Assembly (NCBI RefSeq): GCF_032911225.1
Contig: NZ_CP136600.1
Span: 3,038,001-3,102,000 of the forward strand
Source of the DNA: Thalassotalea fonticola
Lineage (GTDB): Bacteria; Pseudomonadota; Gammaproteobacteria; Enterobacterales; Alteromonadaceae
Reading direction: 5' to 3'
Length of the DNA stretch: 64,000 nt
In this document: positions 35,056 through 45,118 of the stretch, in pieces
How positions within the stretch are numbered: position 1 is the stretch's first letter
Layout: each line of letters opens with the position of its first letter
The notes under the pieces: generated by a model
Databases searched by the model: none
The model's input: only the letters and a program-made list of their open reading frames with translations
Told to the model about the DNA's origin: nothing
Made by a program: the position numbers and the translations under genes

Positions 35056-37125
35056 TTAAAATTTTTCGGTTACTATTCTCGGTGTTACGAAGATAAGTAG
35101 TTCTTTTTTCTCATTAAATTCTGTCGTAGTTCTGAATAACCAGCCAACATATGGAATATCGCCCAGTACCGGAACTTTCGAAATTGAATTGATCACTTGT
35201 TGCTGATAAATACCGCCTAAGACGATAGTTTCACCATTATTTACTAAAACTTGCGTACCAATTTCCTGCGTATCAATTGCTGTGGCTAAACCAGTACCTG
35301 TAGCGATAGTGTCACCACGGGTATCTTGAGTAATAATTAAATCAAGGATGATACGATTATCAGGAGTAATTTGCGGTGTAACTCGTAAGCCTAAAACTGC
35401 TTTTTTAAAGGTAACAGAAGTTGCTCCACTTGACGCTGCTTGCACAAAAGGAATTTCCGTACCTTGTTCAATATACGCTTCTTTTTGATTCGAGGTAGTA
35501 ATGCGTGGACTAGCAATGATCTCTCCTTTGTTTTCTTGCTCCATTGCCGAAAGTTCAAGGTCAAGAATGGTACCATCTGCCAATCGAGCTACTTGGAATG
35601 CTATTGCTCCGGCGGGATCGGCAACAGGTAAGTTAACATTTAAACGGTCGTTGATTGATGGAACAACACCAGCATTCGCTAGGTCAGCTCCCTCTAGGCT
35701 ACCAGAACTAGACGTATCGCCACCGTTGTGAGTTACTCCCCAACGAATACCTAATTCTTCACTGATGTTATCTTTAACCGTTACCATGCGTGATTCAATC
35801 ACAACCTGGCGAATGGGGATATCAAGCACATTGATCATCCGCTTTATATCTTCAATACTGTTGGCCGTATCGCGAATTAATAAGGTGTTGGTACGCTCAT
35901 CAACAGTTACGCTACCACGCTCAGATAAAAGGCTAGTGCCTTCATTTTTAAGTAAATTTGAAAAATCAGCCGCTTTCGCATAATTAATTTGTACATATTC
36001 TGCATAGAGAGGTGCAAGTTCGGATACTTGCTGCTGCGCTTGTAATTCTTTTGCTTCACGGGCAACAAGTTCATCATTTGGGGCAATCATTAAGATGTTT
36101 CCATCCATACGCTTACCTAAGCCTTTTACTCTTAAAATGATATCAAGCGCCTGATCCCATGGAACCCCATCTAAGCGTAAGGTGATATTGCCATTTACCG
36201 TGTCTGAAGTTACTAGGTTAAAACCGTTATAGTCAGCAATAATCTGCAATACTGTGCGGATTGGAATGTCTTGGAAGTTTAATGAAATGGCTTTGCCGTT
36301 AAAGTCTTCGCCATCTTCTAAATACGACTTTTTTTCTTCCTCTTCTTTCACTGTTAAAGAGAAAATATTGTCAATTTGGTTATGCTCAATGGTAAACGGC
36401 TTATTGGTACCTATTTCCAAGCGTGCATTGTTGCCTTCTTTAAAGGTTTCTATGCTAGTCACTATTGTGCCAAAATCGGTAACATCCAGTTTATAAAGCA
36501 ATTCTTCCATAATATCGGTGTTATGAAATTCAATATTGATTTTGCCTAGTTTGTCTTTAACATCAACCGCAGACATGCTGTCATCTAAGAAAACTAATAC
36601 TTGCCCGGCGTTTGCTTCACCTTTTCTAAAATCAATCGCTTGAATGTTATTAATAAATTCGCTGGCAACATCGGCTTGTGGATCTGTTTTATCAAACGTA
36701 GATAGGCTGTTTAGTAAAAGTACGAATTTACCTTCAATAATTTCCGCTTGATACAATTTCAATTCTTTAAGAAAAACCGTGGCTTTAATTTTTCCAGCAA
36801 TTTGCTGTACATCGATGTTTTTAATGCCCGCATGGTTTACTTGAGTATCAGCTAGAGGGGTAGCAAACTCAGTAGCATTGAACATAATTTCAATACGAGC
36901 AGGTTCAGTAAATGTTTTTACCACCGGCTCGGCGGTTAACGCTTGCTCAAAACCAAAAGTAAATTCAATTTCATCTGCAAGAAGTGTGTTGTAATAAATA
37001 TCATTAAGTTTACCTTCGGCATAACTGCCAAAAGAAACCAACAATAATACTGCAGACAATACAAAACCAAGCGCTCCCTGTCTTGATTTGTTTGGTGATT
37101 TTATTTTTATTTTACGACTAAACAT
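35056..37125 (-). CDS. pilQ: type IV pilus secretin PilQ
   Basis: The 689-residue protein has a signal peptide (cleavage near GSYAEG), two N-terminal AMIN domains (about 40-260), a secretin/TonB short N-terminal domain with ISLNFQDIPIRTVLQIIADY (about 290-350), an N1/NolW domain, and the secretin core with VPVLGDIPYVGWLFRT near the C-terminus. It forms the outer-membrane pore for type IV pili. It is the last gene of the pilMNOPQ operon, 8 bp after pilP. Confidence 0.96.
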   Translation of the reverse strand: MFSRKIKIKSPNKSRQGALGFVLSAVLLLVSFGSYAEGKLNDIYYNTLLADEIEFTFGFEQALTAEPVVKTFTEPARIEIMFNATEFATPLADTQVNHAGIKNIDVQQIAGKIKATVFLKELKLYQAEIIEGKFVLLLNSLSTFDKTDPQADVASEFINNIQAIDFRKGEANAGQVLVFLDDSMSAVDVKDKLGKINIEFHNTDIMEELLYKLDVTDFGTIVTSIETFKEGNNARLEIGTNKPFTIEHNQIDNIFSLTVKEEEEKKSYLEDGEDFNGKAISLNFQDIPIRTVLQIIADYNGFNLVTSDTVNGNITLRLDGVPWDQALDIILRVKGLGKRMDGNILMIAPNDELVAREAKELQAQQQVSELAPLYAEYVQINYAKAADFSNLLKNEGTSLLSERGSVTVDERTNTLLIRDTANSIEDIKRMINVLDIPIRQVVIESRMVTVKDNISEELGIRWGVTHNGGDTSSSGSLEGADLANAGVVPSINDRLNVNLPVADPAGAIAFQVARLADGTILDLELSAMEQENKGEIIASPRITTSNQKEAYIEQGTEIPFVQAASSGATSVTFKKAVLGLRVTPQITPDNRIILDLIITQDTRGDTIATGTGLATAIDTQEIGTQVLVNNGETIVLGGIYQQQVINSISKVPVLGDIPYVGWLFRTTTEFNEKKELLIFVTPRIVTEKF

Positions 37126-37133
37126 TAATTCCC

Positions 37134-37658
37134 TTACCCCTCTTGATCCGGCTCAACCATAGAAACAGTTGTTTCTCGTTCAACCCAACAGCCTGCGCCA
37201 TCTGGAATCAATTCTACTATTATTATTTCTTCTTGGCCGACATTGGTAATTCGACCGTTATACAAGCCTAAATAGCTGCCAATAGATACTCTGTGGAGAG
37301 TTGAATCTGCCGCTTCTACTAATGCCCAAATAATTCCTTCTTCACCTAAGGTACCACGCATATTTAAACTTTCTAAAGCAAATTTTTCTAACGGTTGCTT
37401 TCTTCGACGTGGATCCGGGTGTAAACAATCTGACATTTGTTGCATTTTTTCCTGAATTGCTTCAGGTTTTGGAGCAACAAACGGGCTGCGCAATGCAAAT
37501 GCCGAGTAATCAAAGTGATTAAACTCGGTTAACGGTGGCATTGGCTCAATTTTATTTGGTGTTGATGCCTTCACTTTATCAATATGGGCGTGCAAGTCTG
37601 TTAAGTCATCAAAACAGGCTGATAATAAAAATACTGAAAGTAAAACTAAATAACGCAT
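37134..37658 (-). CDS. pilP: type IV pilus lipoprotein PilP
   Basis: The 174-residue protein is a lipoprotein (LLSAC near residue 15) of the PilP family, with LESLNMRGTLGEEGIIWALVEAADSTLHRVSIGSYLGLYNGRI as the conserved beta-rich domain. It links the inner-membrane PilMNO complex to PilQ. It shares 1 bp (TAATG) with pilO. Confidence 0.94.
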   Translation of the reverse strand: MRYLVLLSVFLLSACFDDLTDLHAHIDKVKASTPNKIEPMPPLTEFNHFDYSAFALRSPFVAPKPEAIQEKMQQMSDCLHPDPRRRKQPLEKFALESLNMRGTLGEEGIIWALVEAADSTLHRVSIGSYLGLYNGRITNVGQEEIIIVELIPDGAGCWVERETTVSMVEPDQEG

Positions 37659-38251
37659 TATTTACCCTCCCTGTACTTATACGTTTTAGCTTGCAGTGTT
37701 AGCGTTAATGAATTTTCAAAGCCATTGTCATCACCAACAATAGAAAAATCATGCAAGGTTACAATACGCGGTAACCCTGAAATCTTACTTACGAATTCAC
37801 CAAAGTCGTGATAGGCACCAGTAACTCTCACCTCTATCGGTAATTCAGTATAGAATTCTTGTTGAATTTCTGGCTGCCAATTTAACTTAACAAAATCTAG
37901 GCGGCTGGTAGTACCAACAAAAGTAATATCATCAAGTAATCCAGGGGTTTCATGACTTTCAGGCAAGCGTTTAATTTGCTTAGAAAATAATTCTTCCGCT
38001 TCAAGCATTTGCTCTCTGAACAACTCTAAATTAGCAGCAACAAAGTACTTGGCCTGGTAATCGGTCTTTAATTTACTTTCTTGTGCCGCTTCACGTTCCA
38101 GCTCAACAAGTTTATCACTTACTAACAGGTAATAAACAAAGTAAGAAACGAAAGCGACCAAAACAATGGCAAGTATTATTTTTGCCGCTTTTGGCCATTG
38201 ACCAATATTATTCAGGTCAAGATTATCAAATTGGGAAAGATCTAAATCCAT
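37658..38251 (-). CDS. pilO: type IV pilus inner-membrane protein PilO
   Basis: The 197-residue protein has one membrane segment (about 25-45), a coiled-coil stretch (ELEREAAQESKLKTDYQAK) and a ferredoxin-like periplasmic domain with PIEVRVTGAYHDFGEFVSKISGLPRIVTLHDF. It pairs with PilN. Its start overlaps the pilN stop by 1 bp and its stop overlaps the pilP start by 1 bp. Confidence 0.94.
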   Translation of the reverse strand: MDLDLSQFDNLDLNNIGQWPKAAKIILAIVLVAFVSYFVYYLLVSDKLVELEREAAQESKLKTDYQAKYFVAANLELFREQMLEAEELFSKQIKRLPESHETPGLLDDITFVGTTSRLDFVKLNWQPEIQQEFYTELPIEVRVTGAYHDFGEFVSKISGLPRIVTLHDFSIVGDDNGFENSLTLTLQAKTYKYREGK

Positions 38252-38829
38252 TATCGACCTCCTGCATTGCTGATTTGTTCGCTATCAAGTAAACCTTGAA
38301 TACGTAAACTCATTTTAAAATCACTTAACAGTTTGCTTGATTTACTTGAATTGGTAATAGATTCAAGCTCTGCATCGGCCAATAAGTTTGAACTTTGAAT
38401 TTCACGGATCATATTGGCAAGATGGTTATTCGATTCACTTTTACCTTGTATCAACAACTCATTGCCTTGTTTTTCAAGCTTAACTATATAAACCCCTGAC
38501 GGAACAATTTTAGCAATTTCATCAAGCACTTGCGTACCAACATTACGACTCTTCTGTAATTGTTCGATCAACGTCATACGTTGTATTAAATCTTTTTTCT
38601 TCTCTTCCAGAGTTTTAATTTCAGCAATCCGGGCATCTAGAACTTTAATTTCATTGGTTAAGAATTGATTACGAGCACGTTGACCATCAATTTTTGCCTG
38701 ATAAAACTGGCTGATTAAAAATACAACCAAAAAGCTGATTAGTGCTAAAAACGTTAGTATTGAAAAATATTGTTGCTGCCTTAAACGCTGAGTTTCTTCA
38801 CGCCAAGGCAATAGATTTATATGTGGCAT
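38251..38829 (-). CDS. pilN: type IV pilus inner-membrane protein PilN
   Basis: The 192-residue protein starts with the PilN signature INLLPWREE, which binds PilM in the cytoplasm, followed by a membrane segment (about 23-45), a coiled coil and a periplasmic ferredoxin-like domain. Its first 13 bp overlap the end of pilM. Confidence 0.95.
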   Translation of the reverse strand: MPHINLLPWREETQRLRQQQYFSILTFLALISFLVVFLISQFYQAKIDGQRARNQFLTNEIKVLDARIAEIKTLEEKKKDLIQRMTLIEQLQKSRNVGTQVLDEIAKIVPSGVYIVKLEKQGNELLIQGKSESNNHLANMIREIQSSNLLADAELESITNSSKSSKLLSDFKMSLRIQGLLDSEQISNAGGR

Positions 38830-39896
38830 GGTGAAAAACTCCTTAATGCAAGGCCAGTAGCAACCATTAACTGAGGTGCAATCTGGGCTAAGACGTTTTC
38901 ATCTATTTGCTCACCGATAGCCATATCATTGAATGGATTTGCAATGACGGTGTGAATGCCAAGCTCCGCCGAGAGTAGCTCTTGAATATTTTCAAGTGCC
39001 GCGCTACCACCAGAAATCACTAGGTAATCAAGCTTTTCCTTACCACTAAAGGTTAAATACATTTGAATTGCACGACGAATTTGTTGAATTAATGTCGTTT
39101 GAAAAGGCGCTAACACTTCAAAAGTGTAGGTAGGTGGTAAATCTCCGCTTAATTTTTCTTTTTCAGCATCTTCGAAAGTTTTATTATAATAAGAAACAAT
39201 AGAACGAGTATATTGTTCGCTACCGAATAGTTGGTCGCGTGTATAGATAGTGTCGTTACCTTCATTTACGGTAAACAAAGTCATGGTTGCGCCAATATCA
39301 ATAAAAGCTACAACTTTTTCCGGGGCATCATCTGGCAGCGTTGGCAAGCATAGTGCTGAAGCTCGACTTAGGGCATAAGATTCAACATCAACAACTTTGG
39401 TGTGAAATCCGCCAGCATCAAGAGAAGCAACACGAGCTTCGATAGTTTCGGTTCGTACAGCACTTAATAAAACATTGACTTTACTAGGGTCGGCTTCATT
39501 AACATCGAGTTTTTCAAAATCAAGACTAACTTCATCGAGAGGATATGGGATTAAGCTATCAGCTTCAATCTCAATTTGGCTTGCTAATTCGTCATCATTT
39601 AATGACACGTCCATGTAGATTATTTTAGTAATAACAGTAGAACCAGAAACCGCAACAGCTGCATTTTGTACAGCTGAAAGTACTTTTTTGCGTACTTTTC
39701 GAATTACTGCCCCGACCGCTTCAATATCTTGAACTTTTCGATCGACTACAGCGCCTTTTGGCATAGGCTCTACTGAAAATGCATCTAGTTGGTAACCGTT
39801 TTTATCTTCACTAATAAGAACAGCTTTGACCGAATAAGATCCAATGTCTATTCCGACCATTTTAGACGCATTTTTATTCCATAATCTACTTAGCAT
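38817..39896 (-). CDS. pilM: type IV pilus assembly ATPase-like PilM
   Basis: The 359-residue protein has an actin-like (FtsA/PilM) fold: VGIDIGSYSVKAVLI is the phosphate-1 motif, FIDIGATMTLF the phosphate-2 motif, and VISGGSAALENI the adenosine motif. It is the cytoplasmic anchor for PilN and the first gene of the operon. It diverges from mrcA across a 131-bp AT-rich gap. Confidence 0.96.
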   Translation of the reverse strand: MLSRLWNKNASKMVGIDIGSYSVKAVLISEDKNGYQLDAFSVEPMPKGAVVDRKVQDIEAVGAVIRKVRKKVLSAVQNAAVAVSGSTVITKIIYMDVSLNDDELASQIEIEADSLIPYPLDEVSLDFEKLDVNEADPSKVNVLLSAVRTETIEARVASLDAGGFHTKVVDVESYALSRASALCLPTLPDDAPEKVVAFIDIGATMTLFTVNEGNDTIYTRDQLFGSEQYTRSIVSYYNKTFEDAEKEKLSGDLPPTYTFEVLAPFQTTLIQQIRRAIQMYLTFSGKEKLDYLVISGGSAALENIQELLSAELGIHTVIANPFNDMAIGEQIDENVLAQIAPQLMVATGLALRSFSPCHI

Positions 39897-40027
39897 AACT
39901 TCCTGTGATTATTCTTATTATTTTTCTTATTTAAACATAATATAGCTAAAAATACATTTATTACACTAAATATCTATATATACTAGTGAATTATATTAAT
40001 ATCTTTTTTACCATGAGTTGAATTTTA

Positions 40028-42625
40028 GTGCAATTTTTCAAACGTTTAACGCAATTATTTCTCTTCGGCATTCTTCTTGTCAGCCTAATTATAGGCGGCT
40101 TCTACCTTACCATGCGCAGTGACCTTCCCAGTGTTGAAGTGCTAAAAGATGTTCAATTACAAATACCAATGCAAATTTATAGTAGCGAAGGCGAACTCAT
40201 TTCACAATTTGGCACAAAAAGACGAATTCCGGTCGAGTTGAAAGATATGCCACAGCAACTCATAAATGCCGTATTAGCGACTGAAGACAACCGCTTTTAT
40301 GAACATTTTGGTGTGGATCCTATCGGTATGACACGCGCTATTATAGGCCAAATTACCGGTAACGATGCCGGTGGAGCCAGTACTATTACGATGCAAACTG
40401 CACGAAATTTCTTTTTAACACGCGAGCAAACCTATATTCGAAAAATACGAGAAATTTTCATCTCTTTGCATATGGAAAAGCTGTTAAGCAAAGACGAAAT
40501 TTTAGAACTGTACCTCAATAAAATCGAATTAAGCCATCGCGCTTTTGGCGTAGGTGCTGCTGCCCAGGTTTATTACGGTAAAGAAATAAATGAACTTACC
40601 TTAGCTGAAATTGCGGTGATCGCCGGCTTACCAAAAGCGCCAAGCACATATAACCCAATTAGTAACCCTGAGAAAGCCAAGTTTCGTCGCACCACAGTAT
40701 TACAACGTATGTTAGTAAGTGGTTACATCTCCGATGCAGAATACCAACAGGCAAACAACGAAGAAATTCATACTAAAAGGCACGGCGTAGATATTAAGCT
40801 AAGTGCGCCTTATGTTGCTGAAATGGCCAATAAAAAAGCACTGGAAATGTATGGCACTGAAGTCGCTTATGGTAAAGGCTTAAAGATATATACCACGGTG
40901 CAATCAGACCTGCAACACGCAGCTAAAAACGCTGTTATCAGTAATATATATGCATATGATGAACGTCACGGCTATCGCGGTCCAATTAAGCGTCTATGGC
41001 TTAATGAAGCTGATAAAGCTTATTTATTAGCAAGTGCGAAAAAGCGTTTAAGTGAGAATGACTTTGAAGCTTACGAACAAGCTTTAATTAAAATCAGCAA
41101 TAAACAACCTGATGCAGAAGACATAGCTGACCATTTAAACAAGGTTCCTGTTTATAACGATTTGCTTGTTGCCTTAGTCACCCACGTTGAGGAACAGCAT
41201 GCACAAGTTCAACTTAACAATGGTGATATTGGCACGATTGATTGGCAAGGTATGTCTTGGGCAAGAGCCTATCTTGATGATAAAACTCAAGGTAAAGCAC
41301 CTAAGCTAGCCCAGCAAATTCTCACCAGCGGTGATGTTATCTATGTTAAGGCGACTACAGATAACGTCTATCGATTAAGCCAGTTACCTGAGGTTTCTGC
41401 TGGTATTGTTGCTATTTCACCAGATACAGGCGCTATTTTAGCCAGTGTTGGTGGTTACAGTTTCAGCCAAAGCCAATTTAACCGGATAACCCAAGCGAAC
41501 CGTCAAGTGGGCTCTAATATCAAGCCATTCGTATATTCTGCAGCCCTCGCCAATGGCTATACCTTAGCCACTATTGTTAATGATGCACCAATTAATCAGT
41601 GGGATAAACGATCAGGTTTTGCCTGGCGACCAAAAAACTCTCCTGCCGTTTATGAAGGACCACTACGAGTAAGAATAGGTTTAGCCAAGTCTAAAAACGT
41701 TATGTCTGTCCGCTTATTACGTGGCATGAAATTAAGCACATTAATTAAACATTTAGGCAAATTTGGATTTAATCAATCCGCGTTACCAAAAAATGAATCA
41801 ATTGCTCTGGGCTCAGCTTCAATGACACCTATGCAGGTTGTTACTGGCTTTTCAGCTTTTGCCAACCAAGGTTATTTAGTAGAGCCTTATATTATTGACC
41901 GAATTGAAGATGCTGATGGGGAAGTTATTTATCAAGCCCAGCCGAAGGTTGCTTGCTATGAATGTGAAGTTGCACAAGCAGAGTATGCCAATAGCTTCGA
42001 TGCCAGTGATGATATTGATGTTGAAATGATCACTACTCCTTTAGCTCCTAGAATTATTAGCCGAGAAAATGCTTTCTTAGTTACCGAAGCGATGAATGGT
42101 GTTATTTGGGGCGGTGGTGGTGACTGGTCCAAAGGTACAGGTTGGAGCGGTACAGGTTGGCGTGCAAAAACGCTGAACCGTCGAGATATAGCAGGAAAAA
42201 CTGGTACAACCAATGAATCTAAAGATGCCTGGTTTAGTGGTTTTAGTCGTAGAATTGCAGCAAGCTCTTGGATTGGCTTTGATGATCCGAGTCGTAATTT
42301 AGGTCGGACCAATGTGAATAGTAATTTAGGTAGAAACCAAACTGCAGGCGGCGAAGCTGGGGCAAATGCCGCCCAACCTTCATGGATTAAATTTATGGAA
42401 GTTGCCTTAACTAAGTATGATCCTGAAGCATTTTTGCAACCAGACAATATAGTCTCCATTCGTATCGATAAGTTAACAGGTAAAAGAACCAATCAAACCA
42501 ATAGAAGCTCAAGGTTTGAGTACTTTATTAAAGGGTCAGAGCCAACCGAGTGGGTTGATAAAGATAATATTGAACAGATAATAGAAAGCCAGGAAGAATC
42601 AATCGAAGAAGAAGAGTTGTTCTAA
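40028..42625 (+). CDS. mrcA: penicillin-binding protein 1A
   Basis: The 865-residue bifunctional peptidoglycan synthase has an N-terminal membrane anchor (about 8-28), a GT51 glycosyltransferase domain with TEDNRFYEHFGVDP and the GGASTITMQTARNFF motif, an OB-like insert, and a transpeptidase domain with GSNIKPF (SxxK Ser/Lys), SKN and GKTGTTNESKDAWF (KTG). The start is GTG with only a weak ribosome binding site. It is divergent from pilM, as in many gammaproteobacteria. Confidence 0.96.
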   Translation: MQFFKRLTQLFLFGILLVSLIIGGFYLTMRSDLPSVEVLKDVQLQIPMQIYSSEGELISQFGTKRRIPVELKDMPQQLINAVLATEDNRFYEHFGVDPIGMTRAIIGQITGNDAGGASTITMQTARNFFLTREQTYIRKIREIFISLHMEKLLSKDEILELYLNKIELSHRAFGVGAAAQVYYGKEINELTLAEIAVIAGLPKAPSTYNPISNPEKAKFRRTTVLQRMLVSGYISDAEYQQANNEEIHTKRHGVDIKLSAPYVAEMANKKALEMYGTEVAYGKGLKIYTTVQSDLQHAAKNAVISNIYAYDERHGYRGPIKRLWLNEADKAYLLASAKKRLSENDFEAYEQALIKISNKQPDAEDIADHLNKVPVYNDLLVALVTHVEEQHAQVQLNNGDIGTIDWQGMSWARAYLDDKTQGKAPKLAQQILTSGDVIYVKATTDNVYRLSQLPEVSAGIVAISPDTGAILASVGGYSFSQSQFNRITQANRQVGSNIKPFVYSAALANGYTLATIVNDAPINQWDKRSGFAWRPKNSPAVYEGPLRVRIGLAKSKNVMSVRLLRGMKLSTLIKHLGKFGFNQSALPKNESIALGSASMTPMQVVTGFSAFANQGYLVEPYIIDRIEDADGEVIYQAQPKVACYECEVAQAEYANSFDASDDIDVEMITTPLAPRIISRENAFLVTEAMNGVIWGGGGDWSKGTGWSGTGWRAKTLNRRDIAGKTGTTNESKDAWFSGFSRRIAASSWIGFDDPSRNLGRTNVNSNLGRNQTAGGEAGANAAQPSWIKFMEVALTKYDPEAFLQPDNIVSIRIDKLTGKRTNQTNRSSRFEYFIKGSEPTEWVDKDNIEQIIESQEESIEEEELF

Positions 42626-42661
42626 ATAAAATACAATTAATGCAGTCAGGGAAATATTGTT

Positions 42662-43378
42662 ATGAAATATAAACTGTTAGCGCTAAGCATAGCGTTAAGT
42701 AGCACAGCAGCGATAGCTGAAGAAGAAGTTAAGATTTGGTCGGGAGATGTAGATTTTGGTTACACTAACCTAACAGGTAATACTGAAGAAACAACCACCA
42801 GTGGTAAAGTTCATGTTTTACGTGAAAGTGCGCCGTGGAAATATGTTGCTCATTTCGAAACCTTATATTCTGAAAGTAATGATGAAAAAAGTGCTGAGCG
42901 TTGGGGTGCATTCACCCGCTTAGAGTATAATTTTACTGAAAAAAACTATGTTTTTGGACGTATATCGTACGATGAAGATAAATTCAGTGGTTATGATTCA
43001 CAAAGTACAGCAACTGCTGGTCTTGGTTGGAATTTGATCGAATCTGAAGACATGGATTGGGATTTTGAAACCGGTGTTGGTTATCGTTCGGCTAAAGTTG
43101 AAGATCCATTAGTAGCGGAAGATGAAGAAGAAACCATAGTACGACTATCGACATTATTTAGCTGGAAATTTTCACCTACAGCCTCTTTCGTACAATTATT
43201 AAGTACTGAAATTGGTGAAGAGAATACTATTAGTCTTTCAGAGTCGGCACTTAAAGTTCAAGTGATCGGCCAGTTATCTTTAAAATTAAGTTACATAGTT
43301 AAACATACTGAAGAAGTACCGGTTGATACCGAAGACACTGACACTGAAACCGTAGTAAGTGTCACTTACTCATTTTAA
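42662..43378 (+). CDS. DUF481-family outer-membrane protein
   Basis: The 238-residue protein has a signal peptide (cleavage near AAIAEEE) and alternating hydrophobic/polar strands typical of the DUF481 (YdiY-like) barrel: WSGDVDFGYTNLTGNTEETT at the start and VVSVTYSF with terminal Phe at the end, as for outer-membrane insertion. It follows mrcA after 36 bp and may be co-transcribed. It is strongly acidic, which suits marine porin-like proteins. Its function is unknown. Confidence 0.88.
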   Translation: MKYKLLALSIALSSTAAIAEEEVKIWSGDVDFGYTNLTGNTEETTTSGKVHVLRESAPWKYVAHFETLYSESNDEKSAERWGAFTRLEYNFTEKNYVFGRISYDEDKFSGYDSQSTATAGLGWNLIESEDMDWDFETGVGYRSAKVEDPLVAEDEEETIVRLSTLFSWKFSPTASFVQLLSTEIGEENTISLSESALKVQVIGQLSLKLSYIVKHTEEVPVDTEDTDTETVVSVTYSF

Positions 43379-43383
43379 CCTTT

Positions 43384-43416
43384 ATAAGAATGGAGACCTA
43401 AGGCCTCCATTCTTAT
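43384..43416. terminator. 12-bp hairpin between convergent genes
   Basis: ATAAGAATGGAG and CTCCATTCTTAT pair perfectly around a 9-nt loop. It lies just after the DUF481 gene and before the end of the aldehyde dehydrogenase gene. The U-tract is weak in both directions. Confidence 0.65.
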
Positions 43417-43466
43417 TCACTTTGCTTATTTAATTAGCCAAGATTTGTGAACATAGATCCTAACCA

Positions 43467-44987
43467 CTAAAAGAACCCTAATGGATTTACATCATAGCTC
43501 ACCAATAGATTTTTAGTTTGTTGATAATGCTCTAACGCAACTTTATGGGTTTCTCGACCGACACCCGATTTTTTATAACCGCCAAACGCTGCATGTGCAG
43601 GGTACATGTGATAACAATTAGTCCACACTCGGCCAGCTTGTATTTTTCTGCCCATACGGTAAGAGCGATTCATATCTCTGCTCCACACACCAGCACCTAA
43701 ACCAAATTCAGAGCTATTGGCTAAAGCTAACACTTCGGCTTCATCTTTAAACGTTGTTAACGAAATAACCGGTCCAAAAATTTCTTCTTGGAATACGCGC
43801 ATTTCATTAGTACCTTTTAACAATGTAGGTTGAATATAAAAACCATTGTCTAAGTCTTCACCTAGCTGCTCAATATTACCGCCCATTAATACTTCGGCAC
43901 CTTCTTCTTTGCCAATTTCTATATAGCTTAATATTTTATCAAACTGCTGCTTAGACGCTTGCGCTCCCACCATGGTGTTAGTATCCAAAGGATTACCACG
44001 AGTGATTAACTTTGTTCGTTCAATCACTTTGGCGATAAACTTATCGTATATTTTTTCATGAACAAATAACCGAGATGGACAGGTACAAACCTCTCCCTGA
44101 TTAAAATAAGCGAGCACTGCGCCTTCAATACATTTACTTAAATATTCGTCTTCAAAATCCAACACATCTTCAAAAAATATATTTGGCGACTTACCACCTA
44201 GTTCAACCGTTGAAGGGATAATGTTTGCCGCAGCGCATTGGAGAATTTTTTCACCAACGGGAGTTGAACCTGTAAACGCTATTTTAGCTATACGCTTACT
44301 ACTGGCTAACGCCTGCCCGGCTTCAGGGCCAAAACCATTCACAATATTCAGCACACCTGCGGGTAACAGATCTTCAATTAACTCCATCAGAACTAAGATA
44401 GATGCCGGAGTTTGTTCTGCCGGTTTAAGTATTATGCAGTTACCACCAGCAAGGGCTGGCGCCAGTTTCCAGGCAGCCATTAGAATAGGAAAATTCCACG
44501 GAATGATTTGCCCAACCACACCAAGTGGCTCGTGAAAATGATAAGAAACCGTTTTTTCGTCCAATTCAGCTAATGAGCCTTCTTGCGCACGTAAACAACC
44601 GGCAAAGTAGCGAAAATGATCAACTGCTAATGGAATATCTGCCGCTAGGGTTTCTCGTACAGCTTTGCCGTTATCCCATGTTTCGGCAATCGCGAGTAAT
44701 TCAATATTTTGCTCGATACGATCGGCTATTTTAAGCAGAATATTTGAGCGTTCCGTAACAGATGTTGTGCCCCAAGCCTCTTTTGCTTGATGTGCGGCGT
44801 CGAGTGCTAGCTCAATATCATCGCCATCTGAACGAGGTATTTGGCATATCACTTCACCATTTACCGGGCTAATATTATCAAAATATTGACCGTTTCTAGG
44901 CTCTACCCATTTGCCACCAATGTAGTTTTGATAACGAGATTTAAAGCTCATTACCGCTTTATCTGTGCCTGGTGCTGCATAAATCAT
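43467..44987 (-). CDS. NAD-dependent aldehyde dehydrogenase (ExaC/AldB-like)
   Basis: The product of about 506 residues has the ALDH motifs: [23 protein letters not shown] for cofactor binding, [14 protein letters not shown] with the general-base Glu, and [15 protein letters not shown] with the catalytic Cys. The GEVCTCPSR form is typical of acetaldehyde dehydrogenase AcoD/ExaC/AldB. I place the start at the ATG at 44987, where AGGAAGG lies 6 bp upstream, rather than at 45023. An AraC-family gene diverges from it, a frequent arrangement for substrate-induced aldehyde oxidation. Confidence 0.92.
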   Translation of the reverse strand: MIYAAPGTDKAVMSFKSRYQNYIGGKWVEPRNGQYFDNISPVNGEVICQIPRSDGDDIELALDAAHQAKEAWGTTSVTERSNILLKIADRIEQNIELLAIAETWDNGKAVRETLAADIPLAVDHFRYFAGCLRAQEGSLAELDEKTVSYHFHEPLGVVGQIIPWNFPILMAAWKLAPALAGGNCIILKPAEQTPASILVLMELIEDLLPAGVLNIVNGFGPEAGQALASSKRIAKIAFTGSTPVGEKILQCAAANIIPSTVELGGKSPNIFFEDVLDFEDEYLSKCIEGAVLAYFNQGEVCTCPSRLFVHEKIYDKFIAKVIERTKLITRGNPLDTNTMVGAQASKQQFDKILSYIEIGKEEGAEVLMGGNIEQLGEDLDNGFYIQPTLLKGTNEMRVFQEEIFGPVISLTTFKDEAEVLALANSSEFGLGAGVWSRDMNRSYRMGRKIQAGRVWTNCYHMYPAHAAFGGYKKSGVGRETHKVALEHYQQTKNLLVSYDVNPLGFF

Positions 44988-45118
44988 AATACCTTCCTCT
45001 AGTTGTTTTTTTAATCTATACACCTTATCTTAGTAGGAGAATTAACATTCGACTATGCTGATAATTCAAAAAAGTTGACTGTCAGTTCACTCGTTTCGAA
45101 CAACTTAATGGTATTAAA

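Noticed and set aside
41956..42492. Antisense gene within mrcA
   Set aside because: It is fully opposite the conserved transpeptidase domain; codon pattern and motifs belong to mrcA.
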